NCBI GenBank assembly: GCA_022376465.1
Contig: JACDTU010000009.1
Span: 930,001-994,000 of the forward strand
Source: Cubamyces lactineus
Taxonomy: Eukaryota > Basidiomycota > Agaricomycetes > Polyporales > Polyporaceae
Reading direction: 5' to 3'
DNA length: 64,000 nt
Under the pieces are notes generated by a model that was not told the origin of the DNA, ran no database searches, and was given only the letters and a program-made list of their open reading frames with translations. The translations under genes were made by a program, and so were the position numbers. Positions 1 through 11,713 of the stretch are shown in pieces. Each line of letters starts with the position of its first letter. The first letter of the stretch is position 1.

Positions 1-209
1 GTAGAGCCTGAGCATATGAACCTTCATTTGGCATGCGTGTATACTACCGCAGCTGCTGTCTCGTGGGCCTGCGGTACAGCATCGTCGTAGTGCTCGCACC
101 CCTGCCGCGTGTGTTCTATATGAGTCAAGAAGTCTTCTTTTGTTATGCCGCAAACGCGTACCCATCCAATGTGACACTGTGTCTTTGGTTCCATCAGTCA
201 CCTATCGAG

Positions 210-1813
210 TCATGATGTGAGCCATGGCAGCTCTACCTACAAGTGCGAACTACAATGAGCGCCTTGTCAAGACGCGAAGAGCACCTCGAGACTGACCATC
301 CCTTCCCGTTCGTCAATCATCTCCTCCATGTACCTGCTGAAACTCACTATCGAGGTTAGACCCTTCGTCCCGCTACAGCCGTCACATCTCCGATCGGAAG
401 AGTAGTAATCGCTACTGCCTATTGCCGCAGTCAATGCCGTCTCGTTTGTCGGGCCTGTTCTATTGGGCCACGCCTCTCTCCCGATCGCCCTCAGGTAGCT
501 CCCCAACCAGCAACATGGCACGGACTTAGTTGAACGCGTGCAGTGAGCCTTCAGTTTGGTCGTCCACTCTGTAGAGATCCATGTAGTGCCCCCATCGAAT
601 AGTGCACGAACCGTAACCCGACATCGTTGATGGTAGTCGAGAAGGCGCCAGAGACAACCGGCGGAGACCCCAGGGAAATCGACATCGAGAAAAGAGCCTT
701 TGATGAGATCTTTACGAAGTGTGCGCTGTGCAGCAACCTTGGCGAGATCCTGTATGCGGAACCGACAGGCCGCGAAGTAGAGCGAGACAGGGTCCACAGA
801 AGGGTCGCGCGCAAGCAGCTGCATGTTGTTGCATAGGTACCAGGTCGCCTTCTTCATGTGATACTTCTGCGCGGGCTCAAGTGCGGCGATGACGACGGGG
901 AGATCCGCCAACTCTGGGCAAATATCCGGATGGCATAGACCAAGCAGTAGCAGCATCACATCGCTGGGTTCGTCCACATCAATGACGAAGGCAGTGATGT
1001 CAGATTTGTCAGAGGAGGGAGCCGCAGTGAGTCGTCCAAAGAGAACAGGCGAGGACAGACGCAGAATCTCCTTGCTAATGCCAAGGCGAACACTGTCTGA
1101 AGTCCTAATAATGACTTCGGCACTATCAGGGTCAAAAGCTAGCGGTAATATGTCTTTGTCGGGACGACGAGATGACGCCGTGGCGAGTGGCGGCCCAATA
1201 CGGTTGCTATGTCCCCCGACGGAGGTAGGTGCGGATGCGGTAGTCCACTGTACAGTGCCACCATCGCAGTAGACAAGGAGGTTACGATACGCGCTGACGG
1301 GGATCTCCTCGAACTCTTCAACGTAGGCGCTTTGCGTCTTCTGTTGGGAGACTGTGCGAGCCGCGAAGATCATGGTGTCCATCAGGGAAAGGCAATGGGC
1401 GATGGCATACACCCTGAGCGGAGCCGCCGTGGTAAGTTGCTGTAATCTGCGGGTCGCGATGCTGACCGCTTCCTGCATCTCGTACTTGAGTGCGGCTTCT
1501 AGGGTTGCACGTATGCGGAGTCGATGGTGTTGAGAGGCGGATCAGGATAAGGATAGCATAGGAGGAAGAGGCTCTCGAGGACGTCACCAGGCTCTGTCAC
1601 ATACACAATGGGAGTTCCATCAGCGTCCGGAACAAGGCTAGGATCTGATGTGTCTGCGATCGGCTGGGGAAGGCTGAACATGGACTTGAAAAAGCTGGAG
1701 GCGAGGGAAAGAATGATCTTGTGGACTTTGAAGTACACGTTGTCTGAGGAGCAGAATATTATGTCCGCCGATGACTCCGTGAAAGGCCTGCGATACTGCT
1801 TGTGATCAGCCAT
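210..1813 (-). CDS. Tandem BTB/POZ protein, copy 1, with a disrupted frame
   Basis: This is a paralogue of the next gene. An N-terminal BTB domain (SADIIFCSSDNVYFKVHKI) is followed by a second one (SAEVIIRTSDSVRLG) and a Cys-containing tail with a CDGC motif. ATG is at 1813. Near 1500-1510 the frame breaks: the first part runs into a stop after DSAYVQP, while the homologous continuation TLEAALKYEM lies in another frame. One missing base would explain this. Alternatively, a GT-AG intron at 1499-1587 would keep the frame open but would delete conserved BTB core sequence. A last intron at 237-296 joins EREGM to a terminal exon coding VELPWLTS, as in the other copies. BTB domains commonly mediate dimerisation or Cullin-3 binding; the role of this fungal family is not known to me. 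It may be a pseudogene, an assembly error or a newly intronised gene. Confidence 0.7.
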
Positions 1814-2192
1814 GAACGAGCGACGCTGGTTTACAGATGTTATGGGGTTGTTGTCGATGGAGGATGTCGATGATGGGTCAGACTATGGAGTCACGGTCGT
1901 CGAAAGTTCAAGTGCGCACCGACGGGCGCTCAAATCTGCCATCGTGCTGCGCCATGAGGCCTGAGCCTGAGGACTCGGAGGTCTTTTTGGCTCATGGACG
2001 TCCCTATCAATATATCGCTTTACTAGATTGCTGGTAACACTGCGTGTGGTAGCAATATGATTATCATAGGGATGACCAGAAGTCATAATATCTCCTGATA
2101 TTAGACCTGCAACTCGGCCTCCGATGCTGAGCGCGAGACGCGCTACAGAATTATGGACCCATAAGTCAGATGTATCCCAATCAAACGATGCG
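1814..2192. other. Intergenic spacer between BTB copies 1 and 2
   Basis: This spacer lies 5' of copy 1 and 3' of copy 2. I see no coding block, RNA gene or clear regulatory motif in it. It presumably holds the copy 1 promoter and the copy 2 3' UTR. Confidence 0.5.
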
Positions 2193-3828
2193 CTAAGACT
2201 TCCTCCATTGTAAGATCACCTGGGATGCAGATGGGTGCGGCGATCAGTATACTTGTGCGGAAGAAAGATGCGGCGATGAAGCGCTCTACACTGACCTTCC
2301 TCTCTCTCTCTTCGATGACGCTCTCCACGAATTTGCTGAAGCTGATGATCGTCAACATGCCCTTCGGCTCGGTGCATGTGCAGCACGGAAAATTTGATGG
2401 GAGATGACTGAGCTGGGCGCTGCCTTCCATAGCCTCCGCCAGGACGCTCTCGCTGACCGCATCTGAGCTGCTTGGCCACGCTTCCTTCGCGATTGCTTTC
2501 AAGTAGCGGCCGAGCCAGCACGTTGTCGCCAGTGCGGATGAGCGAATGCAGCTCGCTCTGAGCTTCTTCTGCCATTCATCTGAGATCCACGCTATATCTC
2601 CGCCGTCAACTATCCCACGCACGGCGGCCTTGCATTGTCGATGGTACTCCATGAGACGCCAGAAGCAGCCGGCGGAGACGCCAAACTTGTCAGTGTCGAC
2701 GGCGCTCTGCGCCGTCTTCACGAGATCTTGGCGCAATGTCAAGCGTGCGGCGACTCCTGCGAGCTCCTGCATCCCAAAGCGACATGCCGCGAGGTAGAGC
2801 GAAAGCGAGTCCACCGTTGAGCTACCGGCGAGCTTCGCAAGGGCGTCACGTAGATACCACGTTGCCTTGCTCATCTGGTACTTCTCCGCAGCAACGAGGA
2901 TGTTCATGATTTCGTCGAGTGTAGCATAGGACGGAGTGGGGATCGGGTAGCATATCTGGAGCAACGCAAGCATAACCTTCCCAGGTTCGGGGACAGGTAG
3001 GAGGGCTTGGTGGGGGATATGGCCGCTCTTCGAGAGCTCCTTGATGAGAACCGGGGAAGAATATCTGAGTATATCTTTGGAGACACCAAGGCGGACGTTG
3101 TCGGAAGTGTGAATGATGACATCAGCGCCGCTGGGGTCGAAGGTCGGAGACACTGTAACCTTGGCAGGTTGACCCGGATACGGCGGAACGATTGGAGGAG
3201 GTGCGAAAGCAAATCCCTGTGTCGTTGATTGCTGTCCGAATCGTTGGCCAAAAGCGGTGCTGCCGAAAAGGGGATTCCAAGGGCCCGCCTTTTCGCAATA
3301 GCACAGCAGTCGGCGGTACGCGCTCACTGGGATTTCTTCAAGCTCGTCCACGTACATATTCTGAGCATTCTGTTTGTGCACTGCTTGCTCAGCAGCACGA
3401 ACTACGCTTTCCAGAGAGTGTCGATAGGCAATGGCGTATACTCGTAGTGGCGCGACGCTGACCAGGGTGTGGAGCTTGGCTGTCGCAATCTCGGTGGCCT
3501 CTTCCATCTGGTACTTCATCGCAGCCTCCAAAGTTGGTCGGACCTGCTCCACGGTGAGCAACAGCGGGTCTTTGATCGGGTAGCAAAGACGGAACAGGCT
3601 CTCCAAGACCGTACTCTGTTCGGTGACGGGGATCACTGGCAGCCCTGTGGCCCCATCCGGTTGTGGAAGAGAGAGCATGTCTCCGAAAAAGGCGGATGCG
3701 ATGGACAAAATGATCTTGTGCAGCCTGAAGTGGACGTTGTCGGATGAACAGATGATGATATCTGCCGCAGGATGATTGAAGGTAGCATGTGTGCGAGGAC
3801 GGTCATCCTGAGAACTGCTTGTTGCCAT
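2193..3828 (-). CDS. Tandem BTB/POZ protein, copy 2
   Basis: The first exon (2296-3828) is intact and codes 511 residues from ATG at 3828. The first BTB domain starts near residue 19 (AADIIICSSDNVHFRLHKI). The second starts near residue 220 (GADVIIHTSDNVRLGVSKD). A tail carries SCIRSS, TTCWLG and a late CCTC motif. The phase-0 intron 2220-2295 joins EERERK to the terminal exon VILQWRKS, giving 519 residues. Without splicing the frame stays open to 2143, so transcript evidence would be needed to choose. It is the closest relative of copy 1: both share long blocks such as LRVYAIA, EEIPVSAYR and KATWYL. Function is unknown; BTB domains usually act in protein-protein assembly. No DNA-binding zinc finger, Kelch repeat or BACK-Kelch arrangement was seen. 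Confidence 0.82.
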
Positions 3829-4308
3829 CCTCAGTAGAACTTGTGAGTATTACTTATGTTGCTGAGGGGTGCTGGTTGCCGAACACGCTGTGAGCGGGAG
3901 AGCCACTCGATATGAGCTGCAGGAGTGAGGACGAGACTCTCCTCGCCGCTAGCGACAGCCCAAGCAGCCAGCTGCGGCAGGTGCATGAGGCTAGTCGGCA
4001 AGACAAGCTGAGTCGGAAGGGGGCTTTGACTGTATTTGCGTATGTGTACGACCATTATGCTGGTGGAAGCTTGAGCGCTTGTGCGCGCTACTTACCAATG
4101 CTACTATTAGCTTGACCGCTGCTGTTTCAGAGCTGTCTGCTGGGCCTCTCTTGGCAGAACCAGGAAATACGTGGAGGCAACAAAGGAGAATCAATAACGA
4201 TTGAAGCACTGGGCAAACACAGCAGGCTCGGCGGCTGACGCTCATTCTCTACTAGGTCGGTGCAAACTCGAATCGCCCGGCAACCCTCATCATGATGCGA
4301 GTTCTCCT
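3829..4308. other. Intergenic spacer, BTB copies 2-3
   Basis: This stretch is the likely promoter and 5' UTR of copy 2 plus the 3' UTR of copy 3. No open frame with recognisable similarity was seen on either strand. Confidence 0.5.
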
Positions 4309-6192
4309 TCAGACTTCGAGAACCACCTTGAATCGAACGGATGTGTCAGAAACCACAGTCCCACCCAACCCACGAAGTATCAGTGAACTCACTTCGTCCA
4401 TTCTTCGAGCGAGCTGCTGAAGGCTGTCGTCGAGACCAAGGAGACGTTGCACCAGGATCATGCATTCTTCGCACCATGGCCCCGATTCTTCGTTCTTAAT
4501 CGTCTCTTTCAAGGCGCCATTGAGGTCGTGAAGTGTCGTAGGACGCGGCGAATTCTCGAAAGCATCCCGAAGGCGCTCTATGTATTTGTCCAGCCATGTC
4601 TGGTACTTCGGTGCCATAAGGGTAGGCCCATCCTCGACGATGGCACCAACTGACTTGGCTGTCTTCCCTCCAGATTTCTTTTTCCCGGATTCACATTTCA
4701 TCGGCTTGGGCTCGCGAGGGCTACTGCACTCGGGAGCCGTTGGAGGGAGCGCTAGTAAGTTGGCGCGAAGGTCGCGAAGCCCTTTCCTCCCAAGAGCCTT
4801 GCACGAACAGTAATACTTGATAAGCCGTCGATACGCCATGGCTGGGGATGTTTCCATCTCGGGAACGTAGGCAGCGTCGTCAAGTCGGAGCTTCCCTTGA
4901 GAGAGTACGTATTCGGCGGCAATCCTCGCGCATGTCGCATGTTCACATTGTATGGCCATGAAGTAGGCACGCAGCGGATTCTTTGAGGCGGCAGAATGCC
5001 AGGCAGCATGCAGTCTTGAATGTACATCGAGTGTTGGATCAATTTCGTAGCGTGCAACGGCCTTATGGACACGGACAAGCAAAGGCAGATCGTCCAAAGG
5101 GTCTTCGTTGTAGTTCGCAGGTCGCAGGCCTCCGGGGTAACAACTGGAAAACAAGTAGGAGAGAACGCGACTCGACTCGTCGAAGCGGCAGATGGGGAGA
5201 TCATCAAGAAGAGTGCAACTGTGCGCTTCTGGCGTCGGGACCTCCGCAAGCGTGCCTCTTTCAAGACCCTCCGTCAGCACTACGGGGAGCGCGCTAGGTG
5301 CGAGTCCTTTGTCTTCGCATGCTGCTGTGATCTTCTTGCGGAGGACGGGAGAGGCAGCAGATAGAACGGCTTTATGGACACGGTAGCAAACCTGATCCGA
5401 AGATATACATATGAGGTCCGCAGGGGGCGCGGTGAGGGAAGTAGATGGGTCTGGCGTTACTCGGTGCGCATAGCCCTCGAAGTCGTCGGGAGTACGAGTC
5501 GTAGAAGGCGGTAGCGTGAATAGGACAGCCCCATCAACGCCCTGCGCACCGGTGGCTGGATCGGTTAGGAATCGGCAAAGCCTGAAGTACTGGCCCGCCG
5601 TGACATCTTCTAGATACCCATCGGGGCTCTCCAGAATCATACGCGGCAAGTGGAACATATCAGCATCGACAAGGGCAGATGTTTGGCGCCGAGGGCGTAT
5701 GAATGCAGCTGCGCAGCGAGCAACTTCGTCGAGATGCAGTCGACAGGCGATTGTCCACACTCGAAACGCCAGCGGTTCGGTGGAGTCGGGTGGAAGTGGC
5801 CTCGAGAGGTGATTTTGGAGCTCTGCCGTCAATACGGTCTCCGCATACTCCATCTCGTACTTGATTGCTGCTCGCAAGGCTGGTTCGATGAGGTCCAGGG
5901 CCCATTGGTTCGGCTTCGGGACGGGGTAGCAGATGCGCAACAGTGTGTCGAGCGTCTTGTGGTCCTCGCTGACACAGATGATCGGGAGGCCGTATTTCTG
6001 CAGTTGCTCCGCGGGCGGTGGCTGGCGCACCTCGAACATCCCCTCGAAGAACGGCGAGGCCGCCATGAGGACTTGACTATACACTCGGTAGTCGACAAGA
6101 TCGGAAGAGCGTAGAATAATGTCGGCATTGTATTTGTTGAAAGGGGAAGGCGCGTCTGAAACTGCTGCCTCGGGGTTAGGTGAGCTTGACAT
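4309..6192 (-). CDS. Tandem BTB/POZ protein, copy 3
   Basis: The first exon (4393-6192) codes 600 residues from ATG at 6192. The first BTB begins near residue 22 (NADIILRSSDLVDYRVYSQ) and the second near residue 255 (ADLICISSDQVCYRVHKAV). Each is followed by helices with the family marks RICYP/SSCYP and AIKYEME/ARYEI. The tail contains a Lys-rich stretch (GKKKSGGKTAK) and a WCEEC motif before the last helix. Intron 4327-4392 is 66 bp, a multiple of three and free of stops. Splicing gives RRMDE+VVLEV (605 residues), and retention would add 22 residues with the same stop. The spliced form matches the terminal exon pattern of all relatives. Function is unknown. Confidence 0.82.
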   Translation of the reverse strand: MSSSPNPEAAVSDAPSPFNKYNADIILRSSDLVDYRVYSQVLMAASPFFEGMFEVRQPPPAEQLQKYGLPIICVSEDHKTLDTLLRICYPVPKPNQWALDLIEPALRAAIKYEMEYAETVLTAELQNHLSRPLPPDSTEPLAFRVWTIACRLHLDEVARCAAAFIRPRRQTSALVDADMFHLPRMILESPDGYLEDVTAGQYFRLCRFLTDPATGAQGVDGAVLFTLPPSTTRTPDDFEGYAHRVTPDPSTSLTAPPADLICISSDQVCYRVHKAVLSAASPVLRKKITAACEDKGLAPSALPVVLTEGLERGTLAEVPTPEAHSCTLLDDLPICRFDESSRVLSYLFSSCYPGGLRPANYNEDPLDDLPLLVRVHKAVARYEIDPTLDVHSRLHAAWHSAASKNPLRAYFMAIQCEHATCARIAAEYVLSQGKLRLDDAAYVPEMETSPAMAYRRLIKYYCSCKALGRKGLRDLRANLLALPPTAPECSSPREPKPMKCESGKKKSGGKTAKSVGAIVEDGPTLMAPKYQTWLDKYIERLRDAFENSPRPTTLHDLNGALKETIKNEESGPWCEECMILVQRLLGLDDSLQQLARRMDEVSSLILRGLGGTVVSDTSVRFKVVLEV

Positions 6193-6455
6193 TTTGTGAC
6201 GATGGATGGAGGAGCGAATGGCTAGGTTTCACAGGTGGCCCAGCGGAGAGGGAGGTAGGAACGACGGTCACACGGCTATCATCATGGAGAACCCGAGCAC
6301 ACCTCGTGTAGACCATGCGTATCCCACAAGGCGCATGCAAGTGAATACATGACTAAGCTGACGCATGCCCTCTTATATTCTAAACCTTGTCGAACTGAGA
6401 CTTAGATGCTCTATGCAACACAAACGCGCCAGAGAAAACCCATTCAAAACACAAT

Positions 6456-8131
6456 CTATCGATCGTATGAGCGGACCTAGTTAACAAAGAGAAAGTCGAG
6501 TCAATGTCACGCACCTTGTCCAACTCTGAAGCCACCCTTTCCGGCAAACCCTTCCCCAGCCGTACTATGTCATCTGCGATTCTCTGACAACACGTGCACC
6601 ACGGCTTCGCGCTCAAGGTTTGCCCTGTAGAGCTACGGAAATGCGCGCCATCCGAGTCAAACTGTGCACCGGGCTGCCTAGCGAGTAACTGGCGCAACGT
6701 CGCACGACGTTCGTCGATCCAAATGCGGTTTACGGTCCCAGGACAACCGGGATCGCAAGGACGCTGTGTCGCCTGTGCAGCTGTTCCTGCACGCCGAAGG
6801 TGGCGCCCGTTGCGCCGAGTGTTATTTTGGGGAGTGGGGCTGGTGGCTTGTGGAATAGAGACGACTGGAAGAGCATTGGAAGTCCAGGGGAACATGGACG
6901 CAACCGCGACCGCGGAGTTCTGCGCACGCTCGTGATAATCCAAGAGCTTGTGATACATATGAGGTTGGCAGACCTCCATTTCAGGGACGTAATTGCTAGA
7001 GAGCTCCAGGCGAAGTGTGTGTCTCGCCGCCCGACGAACGTCATCCTCCATCCCGGATACAACAGCGGCGAAGTAAGCCGACAGCGGATCCTGGACGATT
7101 ATGGTTTCCCAGTACTTCTTGATCACGCCGACAATGCGTGCCATCTGATATCGCTCAGCGACATCAAGTATGGCAAGCAGGGAGAGGGGGTCGTTCGGCA
7201 AAGGATGGTCCCCAGGGTAGCAGAACCGCAGAAGTGTCGACAAGACAGCACCATCCTCCGCGCAGGTGATGACCGGAAGCATAGTGCCGGTAGAATTGAC
7301 CCTCGACTGCTCGGCCGCGTCAAGCCTGCGGGGTTGGACGCGATTTCCGAGAACAGGCGAAGCCATGCTCAATAGCGCCTTGTGTAGAGGGAGGTCGATA
7401 CCGTCCGCTGCGCGACAGATGACATCGGGGTATGGAAGCGAGGCGAAGAAATCGTCCGCGACAGCGGTAGCGCTAGAAGCGGACGACGAATTCGCATTCG
7501 ATCCCTGCTTTGTAGGGCTTGTCAACGTGAATGCAGAAGGCACGGCACCGTCTCGGCGTTGGAACTCCAGGAGGCGGAAGTAGTGTCCGGCGGAGACGCC
7601 TCGTACGGTCTCAAGAAAGGTCTCGACAGGAACAAACTCGCGGGCGAAATTGTACGTTCCAAGTTGTCTGAAGTGAAGGGCGGCTTCGGCTCCAGCACGG
7701 GCGACTTTCTCCAGTCCGAATTGACACCCTGTGGCCCAGACTTGGAGGGGCCTTGCCTTGGCGAACGTGATAAGCTCCTTGACAAGGACGGAGATCGGTC
7801 CTGACATTATGTACTTCATAGCCGCATCGAGGATGGCTGGGATATCTTCAAGAACCCATGGCGCATCGGAGATTTCAACTGGGTAGCAAAGCCGAAGGAG
7901 AGTGTCCAAGGTACGGCCGTCTTCCACCAGGGTGACGGTGGGAATATGTCGGCCCGAAGAGGTGTCCTCAACTTCGGGCTGAGCGACAGCAATCATGTCT
8001 TCGAAGATTGGAGAAGCCACATTGAGTATTTGACTGTGAACGCGGAAGTCTATGCCATCTGCACTGCGAATCATGATATCCGCGTCATGCCTGTCGAACG
8101 GAGGGGCGGCGGCGGTTGGAGCGTTTGCCAT
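6456..8131 (-). CDS. Tandem BTB/POZ protein, copy 4
   Basis: The main exon (6515-8131) codes 539 residues from ATG at 8131. BTB domain 1 starts near residue 16 (DADIMIRSADGIDFRVHSQ) and domain 2 near residue 236 (PDVICRAADGIDLPLHKAL). The tail has a CDPGC motif and, about 55 residues later, WCTCC, followed by a helix ending SELDK. The proposed last intron (6477-6514) is only 38 bp, short for this genome. It gives the terminal residues VRSYDR, in line with the family pattern. If it is retained, the frame runs to 6380 with 25 more residues. The gene sits 263 bp upstream of copy 3 in the same orientation. No function can be assigned beyond BTB-mediated assembly. Confidence 0.78.
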
Positions 8132-8512
8132 TACCGCCTGAGCTCGGTTACTATAAGCAACTGCCTTGCGATAAGCACGTCAGAGTAGTATCCCTTGATG
8201 CACATCAACCACTCACAGTTATCGAGGCGGCGGTCAATGCAAGGATGGAGGCCGCGTTCTCAGCAAAACGGGAGCTACGTAAAGGCAGGTGCTACCGCAG
8301 CAGACTTCACCTAGCGTTATATCCACAGCTAAGCGCTGGTGCCCAAGGTCCGCAAACGGCCAATGTAGCATGCAAGGTGGCAAATGAAACCACCATGAAG
8401 CATAGCGAGGCTCACGTACCAATGGCCCACACAACGGCAGGCACATCCAGAACAGATCACCCGTTCGGACACTGCATTGGATAGACAGAACGACGGAGAA
8501 CATGCCGCGTAC
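8132..8512. other. Intergenic spacer, BTB copy 4 to VPS9
   Basis: This spacer lies between the start of BTB copy 4 and the stop of VPS9. No coding or RNA feature is recognised. It should hold the copy 4 promoter and the VPS9 3' UTR. Confidence 0.5.
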
Positions 8513-11314
8513 CTACGTGCCACTGCTCATCTCCAGCAGCGCCTCGATGCTCTTGCCCAAGTCACCCTCATTTGCCTCCAGCACCCACTCGACGACCTCC
8601 GGGTCCGTTGTCGGGAAAATCTGCCTGAGCGTCTCGCGCGCCGCAACGGCCGCTTTCTCGTGCGCACGATCAATCTCCTCTTGCAGTCCCGCCAAATCCA
8701 AATTCGGCGTCGGCGTCCTCGAAACATGCGGAGATGGCCCCCCAAGCAGCCCGCGTTCATCCTGCATGAGTGACTGTACACGCGGTGCCTGCAGTGTGCC
8801 GGCGTGTTGCTGCGAGGGCCCGATCGCGAGCGCCTGGTTCGTGTATGGTCCGAGGCTCTGTGCGCGGGCGCGAGTGGGCGTGTCGTCTGGCGAGAGCGAC
8901 GGAAAGTGCGCCGAGGAAGCCGATCGGATCGATGATGATTGGGGAGAGGGCTGTGGTGAGGGTCGTCGTACGCGCGGTTTGTATGGTGTTTGTATGGGAG
9001 CCTGATATCCTTCAGGTCCCATTGGCGTATGAGGGTAGCCTTGAGGATACGCGGGCTGTCCGTCCTGAGCGTATGCGTGCTGTTGCTGCTGCTCTCGTCC
9101 AAGCTCCAGCGGTGCAAAGGGACCCGGGAGGTACGACAACGTGTCTTCAGCGCCATCGAGGACTTCATTGAATATTCGGCTGATCGCACTCAACGGCTTG
9201 GAAATCGTGTCGCCCGTCTTCTGCAAGAATCGTCGTGCGTCCTCACCAATGCTCTGTCCTGGCACCGGCAGAGAGAGCGGCTGAGCAGACTCTTCACCTG
9301 CGTGTGACATCGATGTGAGGGCATGGCGAGGAGGCGTCGCCGTTCCTGACGAGTCTGGACCTGGTGTGAAGCCACGTTCTGGGGTTTGGGAACCAGTGCT
9401 GGGGAGCGACTGAATTGCATCCTCGACGTTTCTGCTTCAGGTCGTCAGTATCATGTTCAAAGGGAAGAGATGTGCCACGCACCTCTCAAATTCCTCCTGC
9501 GTGATGTTGGACAGCGACGTATGATCCATCGTCTCAATGAAAGAGACAGCACCCATCTAGTCGATCTGAGTATGTTGCTAGTCAAGACGCATGCATGATA
9601 CGAATGACTGACCAGGCTTGACAGATAGTAGCCTGCCTCGCTCTGTAACTTAGCCGGATTGCGGAAGCGGTTGATGAATCTGACGGAAACTCAGGACGTT
9701 CGCTCACAGTCGCAGGATAGGGGAGCCAACATACTCGACGTTCGACAGGAGATGTGGTGGATTCGCTTTGATCACGACATAGATCAGGATCGGCACGAAC
9801 GTATCCGCACTCTCGTCCTTGTGCAGATGCCTAATGAGTCCTGAACAGAGCGTCACTACAGGTTCATGGTGAATATAGACGGAGGCGGACCAAATATGAC
9901 CTTGCAGCAGTTCAGTATACAAATCAGCTTGTCGCGTGGCGCTTTATAGTGGTTGATCTTGAGAAGCTCTAAGTTACGCGTCAGCTCTTCGAGGGAGTAG
10001 TCCAACAACGTTATGCAGGGGTTCACCTTGCTGTGCGAACATCAAGAAACCCTCGCTGCCCTCGCCCTCTGGGACGTCTAAATGCTTGGGCTCTATCCAC
10101 TTGAAAAGGGCTATGCGTTGGGATAGTACGCGATCTCGCTCTAGATCGTCCGCTGTCACAGTACGAGGGGGCACAGCTTTGGCCACTTGTGGAGTGAATG
10201 TGCTGAGCGACTGTGAGCTACAACTCTGGCAGCATATACTTGTGGAGGGACCAACAAATCGTATAGGCGGTTCATGACCAGCTTCTCCATGCCTTCCATA
10301 GCGTTGTCAAACTCTGCATCTGACGCGTTACGCCAAACATCACTTTCTCTCATTCGGGCCGCGATGAACTAGAGCTGTCATAAACATATGCAATATAAGC
10401 AACGAGCTCCTACGGATCGCTCACGTTGAGGAAGTCGTTGATGAGTTTGACTTGGTCATTCACAGTAAACGTCCGCTTTGCGAAGTTACTTAGGAACCTA
10501 CGCAACCGTCAATATGTATCGGAACGACCAAAATGACACGGACATACGATCGCAGATATTTGGCCACAGGCTCCGCGCCCTTGAGCTTCATCTGGTCCAG
10601 GAATTTCTGGAAGTCGAATGGTGGGGGCTCCTGATCTTTGCCCTTCCCTGAGGGAGTGCTACGTCCACTACCGCTTGCGGTACCGTCATTGTTCGCGTTC
10701 GCCTGATGTTCTGGAGGAGGCACTGGCGCAGTCTGTTGTTGTTGTGCGAAAGAAGATATTGTAGCCGGAGACGGTACGGCCGTAGCCGTGTCTAGAGAAC
10801 GCGGACGTTGCCCTCGCGAGGTAAGCGGGAGAGCAAAAGTACGAGCAAGTGCCGCCAGCGCAGGAAATGCAGGGATGGGAGACGAGGGGCGGTTGGGAGT
10901 TGATGGAACTTGAGGAGATGATGGGACCGGGCTTACGATCTGAGGCTCCTTGCTTGTGCTTGGGGATTGTGCAGGCTCTTCGACTTCTATTGGACGTGGC
11001 GGCGGAGGATGTCCAGGGGTATCAGACCAGACTTGTTGGACATCTGTCTTCTCCGCTGTTACCAAAGGGTCAAACTCGAGTAAGATATCGGATTTCGCGA
11101 GCGGCTTCGCTCCTTCCTCGGATGGTGAAGCGGTAAACCCTTCAGGGATACTGGCCCCCGGCAAAGAGATGCTGGTAGAGGCGACACCATGGTTTGCAGG
11201 GGTATCCATCTTGCTAGAAGATGGGTCCTCCCGCCAGGGATTGGGCTCCGGTGTAGAGTTCTCGAGATGTACATTCCGGAGGGTATCACTGAGGGTAACG
11301 TCCGAAGAATCCAT
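8513..11314 (-). CDS. VPS9: Vps9: Rab5/Vps21 guanine-nucleotide exchange factor with CUE domain
   Basis: This exchange factor activates the endosomal Rab Vps21/Rab5. The N-terminus (from ATG 11314) is Ser/Pro-rich. The helical segment FDFQKFLDQMKLKGAEPVA follows and continues over the first intron (10498-10547) into FLSNFAKRTFTVNDQVKLIN. After intron 10369-10424 comes FIAARMRESDVWR. The catalytic VPS9 domain lies at about 9.7-10.2 kb and contains DESADTFVPILIYVVIKANP, with the conserved Asp and Tyr of the family. The C-terminal exon ends with a CUE ubiquitin-binding domain (LRQIFPTTDPEVVEWVLEAN), as in yeast Vps9. At least seven introns interrupt the gene, and those 3' of 10369 were not all fixed to the base. 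It interrupts the BTB series and is unrelated to it. Confidence 0.9.
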
Positions 11315-11713
11315 GAGACCCAGTGTTGTGTTCCGATTGATGCAGAATAGTCAGAAAATTCAGTCAAAGCGGCAGTTACAAGACCAGAAGAGTGGATGCC
11401 TTGGTAGGAGGAGGAGGAGCTGAGCGACACAGCGATGGCTGCCTCAGGCTAGACTCTCGAGCACTGCGGCCGTGAAGCCACAGATCGACGCGGATCGGAG
11501 GCGCCCAACGCGTCGCGCCTCACAAGGCCCAAATTCTCACGGTACTGATGAAGACTCGCGTGCGTGCAAACCTCTGGCTTGTGACATAGCAGTTCCCAAC
11601 AGACATCAACGTTCAACGAGCAACGATACTACAACAGCGACACAAGCGCACTCCACCAGCCAGCTCATACATTCGCACGTTCCCATACTACTTCGATGAT
11701 GAGTTCGACCGTG
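11315..11713. other. Intergenic spacer, VPS9 to BTB copy 5
   Basis: This is the likely promoter of VPS9 and the 3' end of BTB copy 5. No other feature was seen. Confidence 0.45.

Noticed and set aside
8502..9307. Plus-strand open frames over the VPS9 3' exon
   Set aside because: They are shadows of the Vps9 CUE-domain exon, whose identity is clear on the minus strand.
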